Of a stretch of 64,000 bases of DNA, positions 1 to 9,244 are shown piece after piece. The translations under genes and the position numbers were made by a program. The notes under the pieces are model-generated. The model saw only the letters and a list, made by a program, of their open reading frames with translations, was not told the DNA's origin and made no database searches. This stretch comes from Streptomyces caelestis (GTDB lineage: Bacteria > Actinomycetota > Actinomycetes > Streptomycetales > Streptomycetaceae): contig NZ_JACHNE010000001.1 in assembly GCF_014205255.1 (NCBI RefSeq), positions 6,262,001 through 6,326,000 on the forward strand, written 5' to 3'. Positions within the stretch are counted from its first letter, which is position 1. Each line of letters begins with the position of its first letter.

Positions 1-630
1 GGAGACCCCCTCGCGGCGCTCGCCGACGTCATGGAGTCCGCCGCGGCCCGGGCCGGCGAGGCCGTCCTCGTGGTGCCGGAGGGGGAACGGCTGGTGGTGC
101 TGGCCGCGGACGGCGGTGCCGCCGCGGCGGCCTGCGGGGAGTACGCGGCCGCCCTGGAGTCGGCCCGCGCGGGCGTACGCGAGAAGGTACCGGGCGGGGA
201 GGACGACGAGCTGGTCGTGGGCCTGTCGGCGCCGGCCGGGCCCATCGCCGCGTCCGCCGCGTACAAGCAGGCCGAGCAGGCGCTGTCGGTGGCGCGGCGG
301 CGCGGGCGCGTCCTCGTGGAGCACGAGCAGATGGCGGCCGGATCCGTGCTGCCGCTGCTGGCGGACGACGCGGTGCGGGCCTTCGCCGACGGGATGCTGC
401 GGCCGCTGTACGAGCACGACGCCACGGGCCGCGGCGACCTCGTCGCCTCCCTGCGCGCCTGGCTGTCCCGGCACGGCCAGTGGGACGCGGCGGCGGCCGA
501 CCTCGGCGTCCACCGCCACACCCTCCGCTACCGCATGCGCCGGGTCGAGGAGATCCTCGGCCGCTCCCTGGACGACGCCGACGTACGGATGGAGCTCTGG
601 CTCGCCCTGAAGGCGACTTCCACCGACTAG
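1..630 (+). CDS. PucR-family transcriptional regulator, C-terminal part
   Basis: The reading frame is open to the left edge, so the gene is cut by the window and only about 209 C-terminal residues are seen. The last 60 residues (around GQWDAAAADLGVHRHTLRYR) form the helix-turn-helix typical of PucR/CdaR-type activators, in which the DNA-binding domain lies at the very C-terminus. The preceding stretch, including SVARRRGRVLVEHEQ, resembles the GGDEF-like middle domain of that family. The aldehyde dehydrogenase gene starts about 130 bases downstream on the same strand. PucR proteins often regulate neighbouring catabolic dehydrogenases, so control of that gene is a reasonable inference. The effector cannot be deduced. 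Confidence 0.85.
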   Translation, partial: GDPLAALADVMESAAARAGEAVLVVPEGERLVVLAADGGAAAAACGEYAAALESARAGVREKVPGGEDDELVVGLSAPAGPIAASAAYKQAEQALSVARRRGRVLVEHEQMAAGSVLPLLADDAVRAFADGMLRPLYEHDATGRGDLVASLRAWLSRHGQWDAAAADLGVHRHTLRYRMRRVEEILGRSLDDADVRMELWLALKATSTD

Positions 631-762
631 AGCCCGTGTGCCAAACCGTAGTGTCCCCACCCGTCACTGCTACGCCCCGGACAAACGACCTTCGGCCACC
701 CCGCCCCTACCGTGGGACCCGCAGCACAGGACCACCCCCAACGCCGAAGGGCCGGAACACCT

Positions 763-2208
763 ATGACTTCCACCCACGCCTTCTGGCTCGCCGGCCGTGA
801 GGCCACCGGCGAGGACACCTTCGATGTCACCTCCCCGTGGGACGGGCGGCTCGTCGGCAAGGTGAGCGTGCCGACGGACGCGCAGGTCGAGGAGGCCGTG
901 GCCGCCGCGTACGCCGTGCGGGACGAGTTCGCCGCCACCCCGGCGCACGTGCGCGCCGCCGCCCTCGACCACGTCAGCAAGCGCCTCGTGGAGCGCACCG
1001 AGGAGATCGCGCAGTTGATCTCCGCCGAGAACGGCAAGCCACTGAAGTGGGCACGCGGCGAGGTGGGCCGGGCGGTGTCCGTCTTCCGGTTCGCGGCCGA
1101 GGAGGCCCGGCGGTTCAACGGCGGCGAGGCCCAGCGGCTCGACACCGACCTCGGCGGCCAGGGCCGGCTCGCCCTCACCCGCCGCTTCCCGAAGGGCGTC
1201 GTACTCGGCATCGCGCCCTTCAACTTCCCGCTCAACCTCTGCGCCCACAAGGTCGCCCCGGCCATCGCCGCCGGCGCCCCGATCATCCTCAAGCCGGCCC
1301 CGGCGACCCCGCTGTCCGGTCTGGTCATCGGCGAGCTGCTGGCCGAGACCGAGCTGCCCGCGGGCTCCTGGAGCATCCTGCCGGTCGCCAATGACAGGAT
1401 GCCCGCCCTGGTGCAGGACGAGCGCCTGCCCGTGATCTCCTTCACCGGCTCCGAGAAGGTCGGCTACGCGATCATGGACTCGGTGCCGCGCAAGCACTGC
1501 ACCCTGGAGCTGGGCGGCAACGGCGCGGCCGTCGTCCTCGCCGACTGGGCGAGCGACGAGGACCTGGACCGGGCGGCGAACCGCATCGCCACCTTCTCCA
1601 ACTACCAGGGCGGCCAGTCCTGCATCTCCGTCCAGCGGGTCATCGCGGACGCCTCCGTGTACGACCGGCTGCTGCCGCGCATCGTCGCCGCCGTCGAGGC
1701 ACAGGTCACCGGCGACCCGAGCGACGACGCGACCGACGTCGGGCCGCTGGTCAGCGAGGACGCCGCCCAGCGCGTCGAGACGTGGGTCCGGGAGGCGGTC
1801 GACGCCGGTGCCGCGCTGCTCACCGGCGGCAAGCGCGACGGCGCCTCGTACGCGCCGACCGTGCTGGCCGACGTACCGGCCGACGTCACCCTCTCCTGCG
1901 AGGAGGTCTTCGGACCGGTCCTCACCGTACAGAAGGTGAACGGCGAGGCCGAGGCCTTCGCCGCCGTCAACGACTCCAAGTACGGCCTCCAGGCGGGCGT
2001 CTTCACTCATGACCTCCAGACCGCCTTCCGGGCCCACCGCGCCCTGGAGGTCGGCGGCGTCGTCGTCGGCGACGTGCCGTCCTACCGCGCCGACCAGATG
2101 CCGTACGGCGGCGTCAAGCAGTCCGGTGTGGGCCGGGAGGGCGTGCGGTTCGCGATGGAGGACTACACGTACGAGCGCGTGATGGTGCTCACCGGCATCG
2201 CTCTCTAG
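763..2208 (+). CDS. NAD(P)-dependent aldehyde dehydrogenase
   Basis: A protein of 481 residues, normal length for the aldehyde dehydrogenase superfamily, which oxidises aldehydes to acids with NAD(P). Visible family marks are the cofactor-domain segment PFNFPLNLCAHKVAPA, FTGSEKVG, the glutamate motif LELGGN, the catalytic cysteine in GGQSCIS, EEVFGPV and the C-terminal PYGGVKQSG. I chose the ATG at 763, preceded by GAAGG about 12 bases upstream. The in-frame GTG at 712 would add 17 residues not expected in the family. The substrate is unknown. The adjacent PucR-type regulator suggests an inducible catabolic role, for example an amino-acid-derived semialdehyde, but this is inference. A strong terminator follows. 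Confidence 0.9.
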   Translation: MTSTHAFWLAGREATGEDTFDVTSPWDGRLVGKVSVPTDAQVEEAVAAAYAVRDEFAATPAHVRAAALDHVSKRLVERTEEIAQLISAENGKPLKWARGEVGRAVSVFRFAAEEARRFNGGEAQRLDTDLGGQGRLALTRRFPKGVVLGIAPFNFPLNLCAHKVAPAIAAGAPIILKPAPATPLSGLVIGELLAETELPAGSWSILPVANDRMPALVQDERLPVISFTGSEKVGYAIMDSVPRKHCTLELGGNGAAVVLADWASDEDLDRAANRIATFSNYQGGQSCISVQRVIADASVYDRLLPRIVAAVEAQVTGDPSDDATDVGPLVSEDAAQRVETWVREAVDAGAALLTGGKRDGASYAPTVLADVPADVTLSCEEVFGPVLTVQKVNGEAEAFAAVNDSKYGLQAGVFTHDLQTAFRAHRALEVGGVVVGDVPSYRADQMPYGGVKQSGVGREGVRFAMEDYTYERVMVLTGIAL

Positions 2209-2244
2209 CTCATGGGAACCATTTTCATATAGACTGGGCGAAGA

Positions 2245-2276
2245 GGCCCGGCACCGATGCCTTCCGGTGCCGGGCC
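2245..2276. terminator. Bidirectional rho-independent terminator
   Basis: A perfect 12-base-pair GC-rich stem (2245-2256 with 2265-2276) with an 8-base loop, followed on the plus strand by CCCTTCTTTT. It lies between the convergent ends of the aldehyde dehydrogenase gene and the GH3 gene and could stop transcription from both sides. Confidence 0.85.
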
Positions 2277-2306
2277 CCTTCTTTTACGCCGGCCTGCTCC
2301 GGACCC

Positions 2307-5144
2307 TCAACCGGAGAAGCCGACGTGCGCGAGCCGCAGCGGGCCGCGCAGTCTCAGGTGCACGTCGTGCACGCCCGCGGCGGCGACGGACGCGCGAAGC
2401 GAGACGTAGTCGTACGGGCCCGGCGTGGGTGTGCCGGGCGACAGCACCGCGAGTACCGGCCCGCCGTCGAGGGACAGTTCGACCGTGCCCTCACCGGCCA
2501 CCTCCATCGTCACCTCGGCGATGCCGCGCCCGAAGTCGCAGCGGCGGTAGACCAGTTCGCCCGTGGCCGCGTCCACCGGCGTCACCGCGTCGCCCGACAC
2601 CTTCGTACGGTCGACGATCTCGATACCGCTCTGCTCGTCGAAGCCGGCCGCGGCCAGACCGCCCGCGACGACCGCGCGCGGCAGGGCGGGCTCGCCGTCG
2701 AGCGTGACGGTCGTCCGCAGCCGGACGTCCTCGCTGGAGGCCCCGGCCAGCAGCTCGTACGCGCCCGGCTCCCGACGCCACCGGTCCTGCGCCACGTCCC
2801 AGAACTCGAAGGCGCCCAGCGGCACCCGGAAACCCAGCTCCGTCGTCGCCCCGGGGGCGAGGGTGACGCGGCGGTGGTCCAGCAGCTCGCGGCGCGGACG
2901 CGGTACGGACGGGTCGACGGCCCGGGTGTAGAGCTGGGCGACCTCGTCGGCGGTGACGTCACCGGTGTTGGTGACCGTGAAGGAGACGTGCACCGAGCCG
3001 TCCGCCACCCGGGCCGTCAGGCCGTCGTACGCGAATGACGTGTACGACAGGCCGTGCCCGAAGGGGAACAGGGGCGTGCCCTCGAAGTACAGGTACGTCT
3101 GACGGCTCCCGATCACGTCGTAGTCGAGGAGGCCGGGCAGGTCGGCGTCGTCGGCGTACCAGGTCTGCGGGAGACGGCCGGCGGGGGAGACGTCACCGGC
3201 CAGCACGCGGGCCAGGGCGGTGCCCGCCGCCTGGCCGCCGTGCGCGGTCCACAGCACGGCCGGGAGGTCCGCCGGGTCGACCGCGTACGGGTAGGCGGAG
3301 ACCAGCGCCAGCACGGTCGCCGGGTTCGCCGCGCGGGCGGCCCGCAGCAGCCGTTCCTGGTGCGCGGGCAGCCGCAGGGTCGTACGGTCCTCGGTCTCCC
3401 GGCCGTTGATGTGCGGGTCGTTGCCCGCGACCACCACGACCACGTCGGCCTGCGCGGCGGCCCGCGCCACCGCTTCCTCGCCGCGCTCGGTGACGACCAG
3501 CTCGAAGACCTCGGGATCTTCGTCGGCAACCTTCAGGCCGTCGGCGGAGACACACACGTGGCGACCCGTTCCCAGGTGCTTCAGGAGGTGCCCGTTCTCG
3601 TGCGGTTCCAGTCGGAACGTCTCCTGGACGACCCAGCCGCCCGGCTGGTCGGCGGAGGCGCGGACGCGGCCGTCGTCGGCGACCGAGAGGTAGCGGCCGT
3701 CGGGCGCGCGCAGGGTCAGCACGCCCTCGCCCCAGTCGACCAGCGCCAGCTCTGTGCCGGTCGCGTCGGTGGTGAGCGCGGGCAGGTCGGTGCGGCCCGC
3801 GAGCAGCGCCGGGTCGAGCGCGCCCTCGGCGCCGCGCACCTCGTCGGCGGCGTCCTCGACCACCGGTACGTGCAGGAAGGCGCCCGCGGAGGTCTTCAGC
3901 CGGACCCGGTCCACACCCTCCGCGAACTCCACCCGCTCCGCGCCGAACCGCTCGTACAGGCCCTCCAGCGGGGTCGAGCGGTGCAGGAGCGTGCCGCTGT
4001 ACCAGTCGAGCTTGCACTCGTCGGCGAGCAGCCCGACCACCGCGACCCGGGCGTCCGGGGCGAGCGGCAGCACGCCGTCGTTCTTGAGCAGCACGACGGC
4101 CTGCTCGGCGGCCTCCTGTGCGAGAGCGCGGTGCGCCGGGGTGTCGAACTCGCTGGTGGCGTCGTGCGGGTCGTACTCCGGGTCGAACTCACCCAGCCGG
4201 AAGCGGACCGAGAGCTGGCGGCGGACGGCCGTGTCGACGTCGGCCTCGGTCAGCAGCCCGCGCTCCAGGGCGCCGCGCAGACGCCCGATCATCTGCGAGG
4301 AGTCCGTGCCGTGGTCCGTGAAGCTGTCGACGCCCGCCACGAGGGAGGCTGCGGTGGCCTCCTCGTGCGTGTCGAAGTAGTGCTCGGAGTCGACCAGGTT
4401 GCTCGGCGCGCCCGCGTCCGAGCAGACCAGCAGGTCCTCCTCGGTCCAGGCGCGCAGATGCTCGCCCAGGTAAGGGGAGACGTGGTTGGGGCGGCCGTTG
4501 ACCAGGTTGTACGCCGGCATCACCCCGGCCACCGCACCCGCCTCGACGGTCTCGCGAAAGGCCTTCAGGTCGTACTCGTGCAGCACGCGCGGGCGCACCG
4601 AGCTCGACGTCGTGGACCGGTCCGTCTCGTTGTTGTGGGCGAGCCAGTGCTTCAGCACGGGAGCGGTGCGCCAGTAGGTCGGGTGGTCGCCGCGCAGGCC
4701 GTGCGTGTAAGCCGTGGCGATCGCCGAGGTGAGCTTCGGGTCCTCCGAGTAGCCCTCCTCGTTGCGACCCCACAGGGGGTGGCGCAGCAGGTTGACCGTC
4801 GGCGCCCAGACGTTGAGGCCGACCCGGTCGTCCTTGGCGCGCATCGCGCGGATCTCCTTGGACACCGCGTCGCCGACACGCCGCACCAGCTCCGGGTTCC
4901 AGGTGGCGCCCAGGCCGACAGCCTGCGGGAACACCGTCGCCGGGCCCATCCACGCCACGCCGTGCAGGGCCTCCTGGCCGGTGCGGAAGGCGGCGACGCC
5001 GAGCCGTTCGACGGCGGGCGCGAACTGGTGCAGAAAGGCGATCTTCTCCGCCGGCGTGAGCCGCGACAGGAGGTCGTCGATCCGCTTCGCGAACGGCAGG
5101 CGCGGATCGCGGAACGGCGGACTGGGCGGCGTGTGTGCGGTCAC
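2307..5144 (-). CDS. GH3 family beta-glucosidase, intracellular, with inserted beta-trefoil-like domain
   Basis: A protein of 945 residues with the full GH3 layout: an N-terminal barrel with nucleophile Asp near residue 243 in VCSDAGAPSN, an alpha/beta sandwich with the probable acid/base Glu in NGRETEDR near 582, a fibronectin-III-like domain (LPQTWY, FPFGHGLSYTSF), and a C-terminal beta-sandwich of about 110 residues resembling a CBM6-type module. Between about 410 and 550 lies an unusual insertion (VLTLRAPDGRYLSV, KHLGTGRHVCVSADG) that looks like a fascin-type beta-trefoil. No signal peptide is seen, so it should act in the cytoplasm, removing glucose from imported xyloglucan fragments. 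The GTG at 5144 follows a GGGAAA ribosome site. A longer frame to 5201 would begin inside the LacI-type operator and is rejected. Confidence 0.9.
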   Translation of the reverse strand: MTAHTPPSPPFRDPRLPFAKRIDDLLSRLTPAEKIAFLHQFAPAVERLGVAAFRTGQEALHGVAWMGPATVFPQAVGLGATWNPELVRRVGDAVSKEIRAMRAKDDRVGLNVWAPTVNLLRHPLWGRNEEGYSEDPKLTSAIATAYTHGLRGDHPTYWRTAPVLKHWLAHNNETDRSTTSSSVRPRVLHEYDLKAFRETVEAGAVAGVMPAYNLVNGRPNHVSPYLGEHLRAWTEEDLLVCSDAGAPSNLVDSEHYFDTHEEATAASLVAGVDSFTDHGTDSSQMIGRLRGALERGLLTEADVDTAVRRQLSVRFRLGEFDPEYDPHDATSEFDTPAHRALAQEAAEQAVVLLKNDGVLPLAPDARVAVVGLLADECKLDWYSGTLLHRSTPLEGLYERFGAERVEFAEGVDRVRLKTSAGAFLHVPVVEDAADEVRGAEGALDPALLAGRTDLPALTTDATGTELALVDWGEGVLTLRAPDGRYLSVADDGRVRASADQPGGWVVQETFRLEPHENGHLLKHLGTGRHVCVSADGLKVADEDPEVFELVVTERGEEAVARAAAQADVVVVVAGNDPHINGRETEDRTTLRLPAHQERLLRAARAANPATVLALVSAYPYAVDPADLPAVLWTAHGGQAAGTALARVLAGDVSPAGRLPQTWYADDADLPGLLDYDVIGSRQTYLYFEGTPLFPFGHGLSYTSFAYDGLTARVADGSVHVSFTVTNTGDVTADEVAQLYTRAVDPSVPRPRRELLDHRRVTLAPGATTELGFRVPLGAFEFWDVAQDRWRREPGAYELLAGASSEDVRLRTTVTLDGEPALPRAVVAGGLAAAGFDEQSGIEIVDRTKVSGDAVTPVDAATGELVYRRCDFGRGIAEVTMEVAGEGTVELSLDGGPVLAVLSPGTPTPGPYDYVSLRASVAAAGVHDVHLRLRGPLRLAHVGFSG

Positions 5145-5180
5145 GTGGGTTTCCCTCTGGGATGGAGCGGCAGGGCCCTT

Positions 5181-5194
5181 TCGAAGCGCTTCGA
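5181..5194. promoter_or_regulatory. LacI-type operator TCGAAGCGCTTCGA, GH3 side
   Basis: A perfect 14-base palindrome with the central GC step typical of LacI/GalR-family operators. It sits 37 bases upstream of the GH3 start codon, where bound repressor would block initiation or early elongation. The same sequence recurs at 5364 and 21088, with a near copy at 20999. Confidence 0.85.
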
Positions 5195-5324
5195 TGCTCA
5201 TTCGACGTGGGGGTGGGTGTCAAGACACCCCGGCGCAACAACTCCGGCCTTTCGGCGGCGTTTCATGCGGCACACGCGTCACATCACGCTTGTGCACAGC
5301 CCGGAGGAATCTTGGAATCGCCCC

Positions 5325-5353
5325 TTGTGCACCCCTGGGTGTTCACTTAACCT
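5325..5353 (+). promoter_or_regulatory. Candidate promoter of the importer/hydrolase operon
   Basis: TTGTGC and TAACCT are separated by 17 bases, a plausible vegetative-type promoter. Transcription would begin at about 5360, placing the operator at 5364-5377 at the start site. Both boxes are inferred by eye only. Confidence 0.45.
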
Positions 5354-5363
5354 CGCAGCAACA

Positions 5364-5377
5364 TCGAAGCGCTTCGA
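5364..5377. promoter_or_regulatory. LacI-type operator TCGAAGCGCTTCGA, importer side
   Basis: A second perfect copy of the 14-base palindrome, about 140 bases upstream of the sugar-binding lipoprotein start and just downstream of the candidate -10 box. It is 183 bases from the first copy, a spacing that would allow looping between sites, though this is speculative. Confidence 0.85.
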
Positions 5378-5515
5378 CTGTGAAGTCCGCCACCTGGTGG
5401 TGCGCACTCCCCGTCACGCGTCGGAGTATCGCTTCGGCTCAGCCAGTTCCACTCGAGACACCGCAGCCGACGGCCCACCGCCGGGTGTCCTGGTGCGCCA
5501 TGAAGGGTTGACGCA

Positions 5516-7207
5516 ATGACGCCGAACGCCGCCTCCGCCTCCTCCGGACCCAGCCGGAGAAGTTTCCTCGCCTCCACGGCGGTCGCCACCGCAGCGGTGG
5601 CGGGCGGGATGCCGCTGCTTGCCGCGTGCGGCGGGTCGGACAGCGGGTCGCGGGACGGGACCACGTCGGGCAAGGACGCCAAGAAGATCCTGCCGGCCTT
5701 CGTGGCCAACAACGTGGTGAAGCCGGACATCCCGGCCAAGAACGGCTCGGCGATCGGTTTCACCAGCAAGCTCGACCTGGCCACTTTGAAGACCTCGGTC
5801 ACGAAGAAGCTCGGCAAGGGTGGCAAGGTCACCGTCATGTCGCCGTTCTGGGGCTCCCCGCCTCAGCAGAACAACGCCTACTACAGGGCGATGAACGACC
5901 TGATAGGCGTCGACGTCGTCTGGCAGAACCAGGACGGCAACACCTACGACCAGAAGCTCGGCGCCGTCCTCGCCTCCAGCAACATCCCGGATGTGGTGGT
6001 CGTCCCCGGCTGGAACATGAACGGCAAGATCCCGAGCGCCATCATCAACAAGTTCGCCGACCTCGGCCCGTACCTGTCCGGGGACGCGGTCAAGGAGTAC
6101 CCGAACCTCGCCGCGATCCCTACGGACGCCTGGCAGCGTTCCCTCTTCGGCGGGAAACTGCGCGGCCTGCCGCAGCCCGCCCCGTACGTCACCGGCATCG
6201 TGCCGCTGTACCGCAAGGACGTCTTCGACAAGGAGGGATACGAGATCCCCCGGTCGGCGGACGAGTTCATGGCCCTGGCCAAGGAGATCACCAACGCCAA
6301 GGCCAAGCGGTGGGCCTGCCTCGACATGAAGTGGACCGCCTTCCAGAACTTCGGGGTGCTTCCGGGCAGCGAGAAGCCGCTGTGGTGGAACCTCGTCGAC
6401 GGCAAGCTGATGTGCCGCATCGAGACCGAGGAGTACCTCGAGGCCCTGGAGTGGGCCCGCAAGCTCTTCGCCGCCGGAGTCGTCCACCCCGACTCCGAGA
6501 TGGGCAAGAACGCCCCCGACCCGGGCCCCAAGTTCGCGGCGGGCGAGTTCCTGATCTACCCCAACAACATCACCCAGTGGTGGAGCCGCACCGCTGAACA
6601 GGCCACCCAGAGCCCGGACTTCAAGATCTGGGGCATGGACGTCTGGGGCCACGACGGCGGCAACCCCACCCTGTGGGCCGATCAGCCCGCCGGCATCTTC
6701 GCCTTCGTCAACAAGAAGGCCTCCGAGTCGGTCATCCGTGACGTGCTGGCCGTAGCCAACGTCACCGCCGCGCCGTACGGCACCAAGGAGTACATGATGA
6801 CCAACTACGGCGTCGAGGGCACCCACTACTCCGTCAAGGACGGCGTCCCGGTCAAGACCGACAAGGGCAACAACGAGGTGATGAACGCCTACGTGATGGT
6901 CGCGAGCCCTGCGGCGACTCTCGCCCACCCCGACTTCCCGGACGTCGCCAAGGGCCAGGTCGAGTGGCAGCAGCGGATGGGCGCCTTCACCAAGAAGTCC
7001 TCCTTCTGGGGCATGCAGATCACCGAGCCTGGCCGCTACACCAACCTCGGCAACGACTTCGAGCAGCTCGAGGACGACATCACCCGCGGCCGCAAGAAGA
7101 TCAGCGACATGCAGCAGGCCGTCTCCGACTGGAAGAGCAAGGGCGGCGACAAGCTGCGCGACTGGTACAAGAAGATCCTCGACGAGAACGGCTCGGCGGC
7201 GAGCTGA
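5516..7207 (+). CDS. Sugar ABC transporter substrate-binding lipoprotein, LplA-like
   Basis: A protein of 563 residues. The N-terminus carries a twin-arginine-like motif (PSRRSFLAS), a hydrophobic stretch and the lipobox LLAACGG with the lipidated Cys near residue 38, so it should be anchored to the outer face of the membrane. The rest resembles family 1 extracellular solute-binding proteins of the large LplA type, which bind oligosaccharides. It precedes two matching permeases and four glycoside hydrolase genes, and two operators lie upstream. The expected ligand is a xyloglucan oligosaccharide; this comes from context, not from the protein itself. The start follows GAAGGG by about 8 bases. 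Confidence 0.88.
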   Translation: MTPNAASASSGPSRRSFLASTAVATAAVAGGMPLLAACGGSDSGSRDGTTSGKDAKKILPAFVANNVVKPDIPAKNGSAIGFTSKLDLATLKTSVTKKLGKGGKVTVMSPFWGSPPQQNNAYYRAMNDLIGVDVVWQNQDGNTYDQKLGAVLASSNIPDVVVVPGWNMNGKIPSAIINKFADLGPYLSGDAVKEYPNLAAIPTDAWQRSLFGGKLRGLPQPAPYVTGIVPLYRKDVFDKEGYEIPRSADEFMALAKEITNAKAKRWACLDMKWTAFQNFGVLPGSEKPLWWNLVDGKLMCRIETEEYLEALEWARKLFAAGVVHPDSEMGKNAPDPGPKFAAGEFLIYPNNITQWWSRTAEQATQSPDFKIWGMDVWGHDGGNPTLWADQPAGIFAFVNKKASESVIRDVLAVANVTAAPYGTKEYMMTNYGVEGTHYSVKDGVPVKTDKGNNEVMNAYVMVASPAATLAHPDFPDVAKGQVEWQQRMGAFTKKSSFWGMQITEPGRYTNLGNDFEQLEDDITRGRKKISDMQQAVSDWKSKGGDKLRDWYKKILDENGSAAS

Positions 7208-7234
7208 CCAGGCTCTGAGGCAAGGAGAACGGCC

Positions 7235-8269
7235 GTGTCCCACAGCACGGTGCCTCGGAGCAGGGCCGAGGCCGACATGACGGAGAAGACCCCGGTGGCG
7301 TCCGGTGGCGCCACCGGTTCACCGGAGAAGCGACCCTCGGGGAAACTGAGCCTGTGGCTCAGGTTCAGACGCGACCGCGTCCTGCTCCTGATGACCCTGC
7401 CGGCCGTCGTACTGGTCCTGGTCTTCAACTACCTGCCGATCCTCGGCAACGTCGTCGCCTTCCAGGACTACGACCCCTACATCAGCGACAACGGCATCGT
7501 CTCCATGCTGAACAGCCCCTTCGTGGGCATGGAGAACTTCCAGCGGATCTTCGAGGACTCGGCGTTCTGGAACGCCCTCCAGAACACGCTGGTGCTGTTC
7601 TCCCTCCAGCTCGTGCTGTTCTTCCCGATCCCGATCCTGCTCGCGCTGCTCATCAACAGCGTGGTCAGGCCCCGGGTGCGGGCGGTGGCACAGGCCGTTC
7701 TCTACCTGCCGCACTTCTTCTCCTGGGTGCTGGTCATCGCCGTCTTCCAGCAGATCTTCGGCGGCGCGGGCATCCTCTCCCAGCTGCTGCGGCAGCACGA
7801 TTACAACGGCCTCAACATCATGACCGACCCGAACACCTTCCCCCTCCTGATCACCGCGCAGAGCGTGTGGAAGGACGCCGGGTGGGGGATCATCGTCTTC
7901 CTCGCCGCGCTGGCCTCGGTCAGCCCGGACCTGTACGAGGCCGCCGCGATGGACGGCGCCGGCCGCTGGCGCCGCATGTGGCATGTCACGCTGCCCGCGC
8001 TGCGCCCGGTGATCGCCTTGCTGCTGGTCCTGCGGGTCGGCGACGCCCTCACCGTCGGTTTCGAGCAGATCCTGCTGCAACGCGACGCCGTCGGACCGGG
8101 CGCGGCCGAGGTCCTCGACACCTTCGTGTGGTGGAACGGCGTGCGCAACCAGGACTTCGGCTACGCGGCCGCCGCAGGACTCATCAAGGGCGTGATCAGC
8201 ATCGGCTTGGTCCTCGCCGCGAACAAGGTGGCCCATCTTATGGGCGAGCAGGGGGTGTACAAGAAGTGA
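7235..8269 (+). CDS. Sugar ABC transporter permease, LplB-like
   Basis: A 344-residue membrane protein with about six hydrophobic helices after a hydrophilic N-terminus. The permease EAA loop appears as YEAAAMDGAGRWRRMWHVTLP, the site that contacts the ATPase. The GTG at 7235 has an excellent AAGGAG ribosome site 7 bases upstream; an internal ATG 14 codons later is possible but less well placed. It lies 27 bases after the binding-protein gene and overlaps the second permease gene, so the three are co-transcribed. No transport ATPase gene occurs in the locus. Confidence 0.9.
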   Translation: MSHSTVPRSRAEADMTEKTPVASGGATGSPEKRPSGKLSLWLRFRRDRVLLLMTLPAVVLVLVFNYLPILGNVVAFQDYDPYISDNGIVSMLNSPFVGMENFQRIFEDSAFWNALQNTLVLFSLQLVLFFPIPILLALLINSVVRPRVRAVAQAVLYLPHFFSWVLVIAVFQQIFGGAGILSQLLRQHDYNGLNIMTDPNTFPLLITAQSVWKDAGWGIIVFLAALASVSPDLYEAAAMDGAGRWRRMWHVTLPALRPVIALLLVLRVGDALTVGFEQILLQRDAVGPGAAEVLDTFVWWNGVRNQDFGYAAAAGLIKGVISIGLVLAANKVAHLMGEQGVYKK

Positions 8270-9201
8270 GCGCCGTCATCGACAAGCCGGTGAAGGAACC
8301 TGGCTGGTGGGAGGCGCCGCCCCGGCCGGCCTGGGAGGAGGCGCCCTCCAGGGCCGGTCTCGCCGGCAAGGGTCTCGCCCTGTCGCTGGCCTGCCTGGCG
8401 ATTCTCTTCCCGCTGTGGATCGTGGTCGTCACCAGCCTGTCCTCACGCAAGACCATCGACGAGGCCGGCGGCCTGGTGATGGTGCCCAAGGACATCACCT
8501 TCATCGCCTACAAGGAACTGCTCAGCGGCGGCCAGGTCACCCGTGCGGCGATCATCAGCGTCCTCGTCACCCTGGTCGGCACGCTGTTCTCGATGACGGT
8601 GTCCGTCCTGTGTGCCTACGGCCTGTCCCGCAGCGGCTCCCTCGGCCATCGCTGGATCCTGATGATGCTGCTGGCGACCATGTTCTTCAGCGCCGGTCTC
8701 ATCCCGACCTACCTTCTGGTGCAGTCCCTCGGCCTGACCGACAGCTATCTGGCGCTGATCCTGCCGAGTGCCCTCAGCGTCTTCAACATCCTCGTGCTGC
8801 GCGGCTTCTTCATGGGGATCTCGCAGGAGCTCATCGACAGTGCGCGGATCGACGGGGCGGGGGACTTCCGGATCCTGCGGCAGATCGTCATGCCGTTGTC
8901 GCGGGCGGTGCTCGCCGTTATCACGCTGTTCTACGCCGTCGGGTACTGGAGCGCCTGGTTCAACGCCTCCCTGTACCTGAACGACCAGGACATGATGCCG
9001 TTGCAGAACGTCATGATCCAGCTGGTGCAGAAGCAGGAAGCACCGGTCGGGTTGGGCCAGGCCATCAAGACCGGGCAGCTGTCGGGCCTGGCCGTGCAGA
9101 TGGCCGTCATGGTGATGGCCCTCCTGCCGGTCGCCGTCCTGTCGCCCTTCATCCAGAAGCACTTCAAGAAGGGCATGCTCACGGGGGCCGTCAAGGGGTG
9201 A
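8266..9201 (+). CDS. Sugar ABC transporter permease, MalG/YtcP-like
   Basis: A 311-residue inner-membrane protein with about six transmembrane helices and the EAA-type loop (ELIDSARIDGAGDFRILRQIVMP), the second half of the heterodimeric channel. The GTG start overlaps the stop of the first permease in GTGA, indicating translational coupling. An ATP-binding subunit is missing. In Streptomyces, carbohydrate importers of this class commonly share the ATPase MsiK encoded elsewhere, and that is the likely partner here. Confidence 0.9.
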   Translation: MSAVIDKPVKEPGWWEAPPRPAWEEAPSRAGLAGKGLALSLACLAILFPLWIVVVTSLSSRKTIDEAGGLVMVPKDITFIAYKELLSGGQVTRAAIISVLVTLVGTLFSMTVSVLCAYGLSRSGSLGHRWILMMLLATMFFSAGLIPTYLLVQSLGLTDSYLALILPSALSVFNILVLRGFFMGISQELIDSARIDGAGDFRILRQIVMPLSRAVLAVITLFYAVGYWSAWFNASLYLNDQDMMPLQNVMIQLVQKQEAPVGLGQAIKTGQLSGLAVQMAVMVMALLPVAVLSPFIQKHFKKGMLTGAVKG

Positions 9202-9244
9202 TGCCCCTTGTGTGAGTTCTCGCCGTAGGGCTTTCGGTCTGTGT

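Larger units (their letters stand above)
5145..5515. promoter_or_regulatory. Divergent control region between GH3 gene and importer operon
   Basis: These 371 bases contain no gene. They hold two perfect copies of TCGAAGCGCTTCGA, one near each divergent transcript, and a candidate promoter for the importer operon. The octamer TTGTGCAC also occurs twice (5290-5297 and 5325-5332), the second overlapping the proposed -35 box. Confidence 0.7.
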
